Positions 1-5,880 of a stretch of DNA of 9,718 bases are shown piece after piece. This stretch comes from Gammaproteobacteria bacterium. GTDB taxonomy: Bacteria > Pseudomonadota > Gammaproteobacteria > Competibacterales > Competibacteraceae. The translations under genes were made by a program, and so were the position numbers. The notes beneath the pieces are model-generated. The model saw only the letters and a program-made list of their open reading frames with translations. It made no database searches and was not told where the DNA came from. How positions within the stretch are numbered: position 1 is the stretch's first letter; each line of letters opens with the position of its first letter. The stretch is taken from positions 1-9,718 of the forward strand of contig PWUP01000155.1 of NCBI GenBank assembly GCA_003562535.1. The letters are read 5' to 3'.

Positions 1-1008
1 GATGCCATTGTCAACAGCACCTTGGAACACCTGCCGTGGTTGCAATTGCCGCCCAATGCCGTGACTTTGGACAAATTACTACACCGCGTCTTATGGATTG
101 AGCAAGCGCCGGAGACCGCGCTACTGGAATGGGATGTGGAGCGTTTGTATCAGGCCATTGATGACCGTGATTCTCTGCTGCCGCGTAAAGCTCATGACCA
201 AGGGCGGTCGGGTCAAGGCGGCACACCCCAACAGCGCTATGATCAAGCCCATAATGCTCGTCAGGACGGCTCGCGTTCGGCGGCAGCGCGGCAAGTGGGG
301 CAGGGCATGATTGAGGACTTACTGGCGGCGGATAGCGAACAACACCCCGAAGATCAGGCCGAACAGTCCCGCGAATGGGCCGAACGCATTGCCCGCGCCC
401 ATGCCAGTGATGGGGAACACTCAATGCTGCGCACTTTGTTGGCGGATTTGCCGAAAATCCGTACCCCATGGACGCAGTTATTGCGGACTCAACTGACTCG
501 GGGGCTGCGGCAACAGCCGGATTTATCCTGGTCACGACCGGCGCGGTCGTGGCTGGCGCGGCGTGGGCGCAGTGCTACCGGGCGGCGCCTGCCGTGGGAA
601 CCGGGGACGATTACCGCTAAGCGGGTGGCGCGTTTGGTGGTGGTGGTGGATGTTTCCGGTTCGATTGATCCGCCCCTATTGGAGCGTTTTGCCAGTGAGA
701 TTGAAGCGATTACTCGGCGCACTGAGGCGTGTTTGACCTTGGTGATCGGCGATGATCAAGTGCGGCGGGTCGAGCATTTTGAGCCGGGGCGTTCGGCCTT
801 GCGGGACATTGGCTTTCAAGGCGGTGGGGGCACAGATTTTAGTCCGTTATTGCGTGAAGCGAACCGTTATCATCCTGATCTGGCCGTGGTACTCACCGAT
901 TTAGACGGGCCGACGGAATTCCGCCCGCGCTGGCCGGTGTTGTGGGCGGTACCGGCGGCGTGTGAGGCGGTGGTGACGCCGTTTGGGCGCAAACTCGTGT
1001 TGGACTGA
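1..1008 (+). CDS. DUF2201/COG3864-type protein with C-terminal VWA-like domain (5' partial)
   Basis: The reading frame is open to base 1, so this is the C-terminal part (335 visible residues) of a longer protein. A TTG at 22 would be an artificial start, because in-frame codons before it encode DAIVNST, which reads like the interior of the family's N-terminal metallopeptidase-like domain. The visible part has a tail of that domain, then a hydrophilic Q/R/D-rich linker (about bases 160-430), then the motif PWTQLLR at about 466-486. A VWA-like fold follows: DVSGS at 649-663 is the MIDAS metal site, GGGGTDFS near 820-843 supplies the conserved Thr, and LTDLDG near 892-909 the later Asp. From family knowledge, such proteins are usually encoded beside a MoxR-type AAA ATPase, which would be expected upstream, outside the window. 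Enzymatic activity is unproven for the family, and the HExxH part is not visible here. No terminator is seen after the stop. The family call is fairly sure; function is unknown. Confidence 0.85.
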   Translation, partial: DAIVNSTLEHLPWLQLPPNAVTLDKLLHRVLWIEQAPETALLEWDVERLYQAIDDRDSLLPRKAHDQGRSGQGGTPQQRYDQAHNARQDGSRSAAARQVGQGMIEDLLAADSEQHPEDQAEQSREWAERIARAHASDGEHSMLRTLLADLPKIRTPWTQLLRTQLTRGLRQQPDLSWSRPARSWLARRGRSATGRRLPWEPGTITAKRVARLVVVVDVSGSIDPPLLERFASEIEAITRRTEACLTLVIGDDQVRRVEHFEPGRSALRDIGFQGGGGTDFSPLLREANRYHPDLAVVLTDLDGPTEFRPRWPVLWAVPAACEAVVTPFGRKLVLD

Positions 1009-1050
1009 TGGCCATACGCCTTAGACAAAATCGCAGTGACCAGAAAAAAG

Positions 1051-1079
1051 TTGACAGCATCTAAATCAGGTTTCATAAT
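1051..1079 (+). promoter_or_regulatory. Sigma-70 promoter of the tRNA-Ala/tRNA-Glu unit
   Basis: A perfect -35 hexamer TTGACA (1051-1056) is followed by a 17-base spacer and CATAAT (1074-1079), one base off the -10 consensus. An A-rich stretch just upstream (GAAAAAAG, 1043-1050) could act as an UP element. Transcription should begin near 1086, about ten bases before the mature tRNA-Ala, giving a short 5' leader for RNase P to remove. Near-consensus strength is typical for stable-RNA genes. The assignment rests on the motif match and its position. Confidence 0.85.
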
Positions 1080-1096
1080 GCTTGCTTCCATGGATT

Positions 1097-1172
<76 letters not shown>

Positions 1173-1200
1173 AGGTTGTTAGTACCATCATCATGCCTCT

Positions 1201-1276
1201 GTCCCCTTCGTCTAGAGGCCCAGGACTCCGCCCTTTCACGGCGGCAACAGGGGTTCGAATCCCCTAGGGGACGCCA
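1201..1276 (+). tRNA. tRNA-Glu, anticodon TTC
   Basis: The acceptor stem GTCCCCT/AGGGGAC is fully paired. The anticodon stem is CCGCC/GGCGG around loop CTTTCAC with anticodon TTC at 1235-1237, and the T stem is AGGGG/CCCCT with loop TTCGAAT. The discriminator is G (1273) and CCA is encoded (1274-1276). The sequence is almost the same as Escherichia coli tRNA-Glu as remembered. It lies 28 bases after tRNA-Ala with no promoter between, so both are probably cut from one precursor. It reads GAA and GAG. Confidence 0.97.
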
Positions 1277-1283
1277 TCGCACT

Positions 1284-1323
1284 CAATGGCTTAGGGGTTG
1301 CTTATGCCCTTAAGTTAGCATTG
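1284..1323 (+). terminator. Hairpin after tRNA-Glu, possible terminator or 3' processing stem
   Basis: An upper stem CTTAGGGG (1290-1297) pairs with CCCTTAAG (1307-1314) over 8 bp including one G-U, around a 9-base loop. After a small internal loop, an outer stem CAATG (1284-1288) pairs with CATTG (1319-1323). It starts eight bases after the tRNA-Glu CCA end, where a stop or a 3' maturation structure is expected. No uninterrupted T-run follows directly, only a mixed T-rich stretch at 1332-1350, so an intrinsic terminator is plausible but not proven. Confidence 0.4.
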
Positions 1324-1444
1324 TCGTAGCCGTTATTTTCTGGTTTCTCTTTGAAGTGTGTGTCTAGCGTAAACGCCGGCCAATCTTTTCAATCCTTGTC
1401 ATAAAGATTTCACTTGCTTACCGGACTTATTATTTGAGTCAATG

Positions 1445-1475
1445 TGACCCAAGTTAAAGGGGGCATTTGGGGTCA
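1445..1475. repeat. Imperfect inverted repeat TGACCCAA / TTTGGGGTCA
   Basis: Left arm TGACCCAA (1445-1452) faces right arm TTTGGGGTCA (1466-1475) across a purine-rich centre; the pairing has one bulged G. It lies 75 bases before the start codon of the downstream membrane-protein gene, inside the 274-base stretch 1277-1550 that otherwise holds no gene. It could be a repressor or activator operator, or a leader hairpin if transcription begins upstream. Nothing in the sequence decides between these. Confidence 0.35.
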
Positions 1476-1491
1476 TTTGAATTTAGGGGGT

Positions 1492-1520
1492 TTGGCAGCG
1501 CACAATAGTCTCCATATCTG
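1492..1520 (+). promoter_or_regulatory. Weak candidate promoter for the membrane-protein gene
   Basis: TTGGCA (1492-1497, five of six matches to the -35 consensus) is followed after 17 bases by TATCTG (1515-1520, a poor -10 keeping only the first three consensus bases). Transcription would start near 1527 and leave a leader of about 24 bases. If used, the inverted repeat at 1445-1475 would lie just upstream of the -35 element, a position suited to an activator. This is the best match seen in the gap, but it is weak. Confidence 0.25.
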
Positions 1521-1550
1521 ACCACAGAAATGGATATAACGGGTTAAACC

Positions 1551-2336
1551 ATGAACAATTCCAGTAATGTCGTCTCTGCACCTCCGCCTGATCCGCAGCC
1601 TCCGCTTGGGCCGATAAAAACGTGGATAGTGAACCATGACCGCAGTGCGGTATTCGCACTGGTCTATGTCATTTCAACCATTGTGCTGAGCGTGTTTGTG
1701 AGCTATTTCTGGTTGTTGGCCTTGGTCGCTGTACACATAATGATTGAATGGCTCAGCAAGGTTTATCGGGGCTATCGGTATCGTTTGGCATGGACGCTGT
1801 GGGATGTGAAATTTGACCTAGCACTGGTGTGTCTGGCCTTTGCTCTACTCAGCTATACAGGCGTAAGTGCTGGGGTAGCGGGCGCTCAAAGCGTGACCCG
1901 TGTCGGCGTGTTTGGCAGTCGGCTGAGTGCCTTGGTGAGTCGTATTGGGTTTCTAGCGGTAGTCGGCGAATATTTCGTATGGGTCAGTCGTTATTTAACC
2001 CGTGTATTGCCGTTTGTCAGTCGCTTTGGTCAATATCTGGCACGATTTGGGATTAAAGTTATTGACTTGTTTTTTTCAGCACGAGTGGCGTTGTTCCGCA
2101 AAGCGGATATGGCGCGTGCTGCAGCCCGTAAACCGCTGAGCGGTGCTGGACACACTATGCCGCAGGTACCGACTGAGCTACCTTGGCAGCGGCAGCTCAG
2201 TAAAGGCGACTGGTTTGCCATCAGCGTGATCGTGATTAATCTTATTGCCGTGTTCAGTGCTCCGCTGATTACCGATCACAGCTACGCCAGTCTATTCCAG
2301 TCACTGCTGGCCAAGCTGCATCCGTGGCCACACTAG
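1551..2336 (+). CDS. Unrecognised multi-pass membrane protein, 261 residues
   Basis: I do not recognise a family. The N-terminus is cytosol-like and proline-rich (residues 10-21). Hydrophobic segments lie at about 33-66 (one long or two closely packed spans), 88-111, 126-146 and 221-240; there is no signal-peptide cleavage site. Between 117 and 165 arginines occur at seven-residue intervals (117, 124, 131 and again 151, 158, 165), with VSR recurring three times, suggesting amphipathic helices. A basic loop (about 180-195) precedes the last span, and the tail is short. The ATG at 1551 has only a poor ribosome-binding site (ACGGG about ten bases upstream); no better start is seen. The gene stands alone on its strand, 274 bases after a tRNA-Glu gene and convergent with zapD, which it approaches to 39 bases. 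Composition is similar to the neighbours. The long open frame and coherent hydrophobicity make it a real gene; function is unknown. Confidence 0.8.
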   Translation: MNNSSNVVSAPPPDPQPPLGPIKTWIVNHDRSAVFALVYVISTIVLSVFVSYFWLLALVAVHIMIEWLSKVYRGYRYRLAWTLWDVKFDLALVCLAFALLSYTGVSAGVAGAQSVTRVGVFGSRLSALVSRIGFLAVVGEYFVWVSRYLTRVLPFVSRFGQYLARFGIKVIDLFFSARVALFRKADMARAAARKPLSGAGHTMPQVPTELPWQRQLSKGDWFAISVIVINLIAVFSAPLITDHSYASLFQSLLAKLHPWPH

Positions 2337-2375
2337 TGGGGCATGCGTAAGAAGATACTCAGTACCGAATGACGG

Positions 2376-3149
2376 TCAAATTCTACAATAAGTTAAGCGA
2401 AACGGAATGGTTTCCGTGCTAAGTTGAATCAACTCATCCGGCGTGTCTTGGGTCATAAAACGAATGGTAATGCGGTGCGGATCACCACTGATTTCCGGAA
2501 AAACCCGCTGCTCTCTACCAATTTCTAACCGTAACAATTGCGGTGGATTTTGTGCGTCAAGAGGTTGTTGAAATCGGCCTTGTTCAGCCTGCTGTTGCCG
2601 AGGGTAGGCACTGTTGCGCAGCAAGGACAACACCAGTTGGGTGCCGTCACGCAGTGGGGTAAAGGGCTCAACCCAACGCAGAAATTGTTGATGGCGTTCA
2701 TAATCCGGTGCGGTCTCCAGCCAGTGATGCAGAGCCGGTACATCAAACGAACAACAGCCTGCGGGTAGGGTGCTGCGCTGGCGTACCATCTGTAAAAAAC
2801 TTTGATGGTTCACAATATCCAGTTCACCAGTGAACATGGTGTGCAGAGCACGGCTGACTTGATCGAGCTCATCAAGCGTTTGTTCCAGAGCGCTGTTATC
2901 CACATCGCCGTGGTCTAATAGATCAAGCAAGCGTTTGCGTAAGCGATTTAAAAATTTGCCGAGTTCGCCGCGCAGTTCACTGCGGCTCACCAATTCAGCC
3001 AAATCGAACAGGGTCAATAAGGCCATTCGCGTATGCCAGTCGGCGTGGCTCGGTGCTGTGGCGTCAAATTGCACCAGCAAATACTCAAAGCGCAGCAACA
3101 AGCGTATACGTTCGCTGAGGGGATATTCGTAAAGAATAGTATTGGCCAT
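2376..3149 (-). CDS. zapD: Cell division protein ZapD
   Basis: ZapD (formerly YacF, DUF1342) is a cytoplasmic protein that binds the C-terminal tail of FtsZ and cross-links protofilaments in the Z ring. At 257 residues the length is close to the E. coli protein (247). Family landmarks are clear: an N-terminal segment ILYEYPLSERIR (5-16) followed by a leucine-rich helix, the conserved block MVRQRSTLPAGCCSFDVPAL (121-140), and the C-terminal ISGDPHRITIRFM (220-232). The start is the ATG before ANTILYEYP, which fits the family's short N-terminus, although no good ribosome-binding site is visible. It is last in the pilB-pilC-pilD-coaE-zapD run, 34 bases after coaE. Its usual downstream partner yacG is missing; the next gene converges from the other strand. 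Confidence 0.96.
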   Translation of the reverse strand: MANTILYEYPLSERIRLLLRFEYLLVQFDATAPSHADWHTRMALLTLFDLAELVSRSELRGELGKFLNRLRKRLLDLLDHGDVDNSALEQTLDELDQVSRALHTMFTGELDIVNHQSFLQMVRQRSTLPAGCCSFDVPALHHWLETAPDYERHQQFLRWVEPFTPLRDGTQLVLSLLRNSAYPRQQQAEQGRFQQPLDAQNPPQLLRLEIGREQRVFPEISGDPHRITIRFMTQDTPDELIQLSTETIPFRLTYCRI

Positions 3150-3184
3150 GATGGGCAGATAGATTGGGTTGTTTGGCTTAGTGC

Positions 3185-3790
3185 TTAGCCGGGCTGGCGG
3201 TACTGCTGGTCAAGTTCGGCAACTCGCCTAGTGATGGCTGCGGGATCGGTCTGATTGTCAATAACATCGTCAGCAAGGCTGAGACGTTGGGTACGGCTGG
3301 CCTGCGCGGCCAGTATCTGCTCAATCTGCTGAGCATCGCTGCCGTCCCGAGCCATGAGACGCTCGCGCTGCACCGCTTCTGGTACATCGACAACGAGTAC
3401 TCGATCCAGCAATTCGAGGTACTCGGGGTGCTCGGCCAGTAACGGGATAACCACCACAACGTAGGGTGCCTGAGCCTGTAGCCGCAAAGCCTGTAACCGT
3501 TGATCCACTGCTGCATAAATGGGGGGATGCAAAATGACTTCCAGCAGATGCCGAGCCGTGTCGTCGCTAAAAATATGGCGGCGTAGCCAAGCACGATCCA
3601 GCGTGCCGTCTGGATTGAGGCTGTCCGCTCGAAAGTAGCGCACAATATCGTGGAAAGCCGGTTGATCAGGCTCGGTCAATTCACGGGCAATCCGATCCGT
3701 GTCGATAATCGGTATGCCAAGCGCGGCAAATGCGTCGCTAACTGTGGTTTTACCACTGGCGATGCCGCCGGTTAAGCCGACAACGCGCAT
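3185..3790 (-). CDS. coaE: Dephospho-CoA kinase
   Basis: CoaE phosphorylates the 3' hydroxyl of the ribose of dephospho-CoA with ATP, the last step of coenzyme A synthesis, in the cytoplasm. The P-loop GGIASGKT is at residues 8-15, the expected catalytic Asp lies in IIDTD (28-32), and the C-terminal ADDVIDN segment is typical of the family. Length (201) is normal. The ATG overlaps the pilD stop by one base (TAATG on the minus strand), which suggests translational coupling; a GGTGGGG stretch five bases before the ATG can serve as ribosome-binding site. An essential housekeeping enzyme placed within a pilus operon is the usual arrangement in many gammaproteobacteria. Confidence 0.97.
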   Translation of the reverse strand: MRVVGLTGGIASGKTTVSDAFAALGIPIIDTDRIARELTEPDQPAFHDIVRYFRADSLNPDGTLDRAWLRRHIFSDDTARHLLEVILHPPIYAAVDQRLQALRLQAQAPYVVVVIPLLAEHPEYLELLDRVLVVDVPEAVQRERLMARDGSDAQQIEQILAAQASRTQRLSLADDVIDNQTDPAAITRRVAELDQQYRQPG

Positions 3791-4632
3791 TAAAGCCCCA
3801 CCAGATTCAAGTAAGCTTGCACTAAAGTCTCACCCCACAGCAGAACCCCCATCCCTGCGGCCGCCAAGAAGGGGCCGAAAGGTAAAGGTACTCGATGATC
3901 GCGCCCGCGCAACAGCATTAACGTAATGCCCACCAGTGCGCCGACTAAAGAGGACAATAATACCACTGTTAACAAATGTTGCCAGCCCACCCAAGCACCT
4001 AAAGCGGCGAGTAGCTTAAAATCACCGTACCCCATGCCTTCCTTGCCGGTGAGTAGTTTAAACGCCTGATAGACGGACCATAAAATTAGATATCCGGCCA
4101 TAGCACCGATAACCGCACTCTGTAAATCGACCAACACATCGAACAGGGCTAAGAGCAGACCTAACCACAACAGCGGCAGTGTGATGCGGTCGGGTAGCAG
4201 CAGATGGCGCAGATCAATCACACTCAAGGTCAGTAGTGCCCAAGCGAACACTAAGGCCGCCAAGGCTTCAATACCATAACCCAACTGCCAGACCACCACC
4301 CCAGCCAGCAAACCGGCGCTGGCTTCAACCAGCGGGTACTGCATGGATATCGATCCTTGGCAGTGTTTACAACGTCCTTTTTGCAACAGATAGCTGAGCA
4401 CAGGAATATTTTCGCTGGCTCTGATGCGTTGCTGACACTGCGGGCAGTGTGACGGCGGCATCAGTAAATTCACGGCCGGAGGGAGGTCCAGTGGCTGATT
4501 TAATAAGTCGGCACAGGCTACGCGATCCTCGCGCTCCATCATCAAGGGCAAGCGGTGAATGACGACATTGAGAAAGCTGCCGATGATCAAACCCAGCAGT
4601 ACGGCAACCACGATCAGCCCTAAAACATCCAT
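3790..4632 (-). CDS. pilD: Type IV prepilin peptidase / N-methyltransferase
   Basis: PilD is an inner-membrane aspartic protease that removes the leader peptide from type IV prepilins and pseudopilins (also of type II secretion, where present) and N-methylates the new first residue. At 280 residues it is the long, bifunctional form. The N-terminal domain has two CxxC pairs (C63/C66 and C88/C91), which hold zinc and are needed for the methyltransferase part. The two catalytic aspartates are D140 (in SVID) and D204 (in the GxGD-type motif GYGD, 201-204). About seven or eight hydrophobic spans follow the pattern of the family. It begins eight bases after pilC; no clear ribosome-binding site is present, so translation may depend on coupling from pilC. 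Confidence 0.97.
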   Translation of the reverse strand: MDVLGLIVVAVLLGLIIGSFLNVVIHRLPLMMEREDRVACADLLNQPLDLPPAVNLLMPPSHCPQCQQRIRASENIPVLSYLLQKGRCKHCQGSISMQYPLVEASAGLLAGVVVWQLGYGIEALAALVFAWALLTLSVIDLRHLLLPDRITLPLLWLGLLLALFDVLVDLQSAVIGAMAGYLILWSVYQAFKLLTGKEGMGYGDFKLLAALGAWVGWQHLLTVVLLSSLVGALVGITLMLLRGRDHRVPLPFGPFLAAAGMGVLLWGETLVQAYLNLVGL

Positions 4633-4640
4633 AGCGGCGG

Positions 4641-5876
4641 TTAAACCGTCATCGCCAATTGGAAAATCGGCAGGTACATAGCCACGATGAGTCCGCCGAT
4701 CAGCGTACCGAGCACCACAATGATGAGCGGCTCAATCAATGTCATCAACGCGGCAATCATGCCATCCAGCTCTTCTTCGTAATATTCCGCCACTTTTTGC
4801 AGCATATCGCCCAGCGAACCGGCTTCCTCGCCAATGGCGACCATCTGGATCACCATATATTCAAAAATATTGCTTTGGCGCATGGAAAAGTTGAGTTGTT
4901 GGCCAATGGACACGGCCTCGCGCATTTCCAAAGTCGCTTCTTCATAGACGACATTACCTGTGGAACCTGCTACCGACTCCAAGGCTTCAACCAGAGGCAC
5001 CCCGCTGTTGAACATGGTGGAGAGGGTGCGGGCAAAACGCGAGGTGGCCGATAGTCGCGCTAATTGGCCAAACAAAGGCACTTTTAACAAGATGCGGTCG
5101 AACAAGCGCCGTGCCGCTGCACTGCGTTTGCGTGATTCAATGATCGCAACAACGGGCAAGACGGCTGCACCGATGATCAACCACCACCAGGATTGCACAA
5201 TGGCCGAGAGACCCAGCACCATCTGCGTAAAAGCCGGTAATTCCGCGCCAAAATTGGCAAAAACTTCTTCAAAAGTAGGAATGACGTAAATGAGCAGGAA
5301 CATGGTAACGCCGATAGCGACCATGAACACTGAGATGGGGTAGATCATGGCTTTTTTGACTTTGGATTTGATCGACTCCATCCGCTCCAAGTAGCTGGCC
5401 AAGCGACTCAAGATATCCTCAAGAATACCGGCTTCCTCACCCGCTTCCACCAAGTTACAGTACAGCGCACTGAAATACAGAGGGTGCTTGCGCAGGGCGT
5501 TACTCAGACTGGTACCACCACTGATGTCATCACGGATAGACACCAGCATTTTTTTTAGTTTTTCCGTTTTACTGCTCATGGCCACCATATCAACCGCCTG
5601 CACAACAGGCACCCCAGAGCGCAGCATGGTATGCAGTTGTCGGGTGAATTGAGCAATGTCCTTAGGGGTGATTTTGTCACCCAAACTAAAGGATTTGGGT
5701 TTTTTCTTAACACTAGCAGGGATAATCCCTTGGCGACGAATCTCGGCTTTAATCGCTGCTGGATTCAGCCCGCGTAATTCGCCTTTAACTTTATTGCCGC
5801 GCCGATCAGTGCCTGTCCACAGATAGACGATTTCTTCAGGTGCTTTGCGCTTGCTTGCTGCTGCTTTGCTGGCCAT
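4641..5876 (-). CDS. pilC: Type IV pilus inner-membrane platform protein PilC
   Basis: PilC is the inner-membrane platform on which the PilB and PilT motors act to add or remove pilins. The 411-residue length is normal. A basic N-terminus (1-16) leads into a small N-terminal domain, then two T2SSF domains at about 72-198 and 276-400, related to each other by LHTMLRSGVP (81-90) and LSTMFNSGVP (285-294). Both carry the GEEAG motif (146-150 and 349-353). Membrane spans are at about 177-199, 224-245 and 378-402, the expected three. The gene follows pilB by four bases. An A8 run (5549-5556 as T8 on the plus strand) falls at the Lys-Lys codons 108-109. Confidence 0.97.
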   Translation of the reverse strand: MASKAAASKRKAPEEIVYLWTGTDRRGNKVKGELRGLNPAAIKAEIRRQGIIPASVKKKPKSFSLGDKITPKDIAQFTRQLHTMLRSGVPVVQAVDMVAMSSKTEKLKKMLVSIRDDISGGTSLSNALRKHPLYFSALYCNLVEAGEEAGILEDILSRLASYLERMESIKSKVKKAMIYPISVFMVAIGVTMFLLIYVIPTFEEVFANFGAELPAFTQMVLGLSAIVQSWWWLIIGAAVLPVVAIIESRKRSAAARRLFDRILLKVPLFGQLARLSATSRFARTLSTMFNSGVPLVEALESVAGSTGNVVYEEATLEMREAVSIGQQLNFSMRQSNIFEYMVIQMVAIGEEAGSLGDMLQKVAEYYEEELDGMIAALMTLIEPLIIVVLGTLIGGLIVAMYLPIFQLAMTV

Positions 5877-5880
5877 AGTT

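Noticed and set aside
11..535. Long minus-strand open frame opposite the DUF2201/VWA gene
   Set aside because: It is antisense to a gene with clear family motifs, its translation is rich in Pro, Arg and His with no domain-like pattern, and it has no ribosome-binding site; it is a by-product of GC-rich codons.
2328..2339. CCAC-ACTA-GTGG palindrome at the end of the orphan membrane gene as a shared terminator
   Set aside because: The stem is only four base pairs and no T-run follows on either strand.
3178..3645. 155-residue frame overlapping coaE on the same strand
   Set aside because: It is a shifted frame of coaE, which has an intact P-loop and normal length; the shifted product is rich in Trp, Ser and Cys without motifs.
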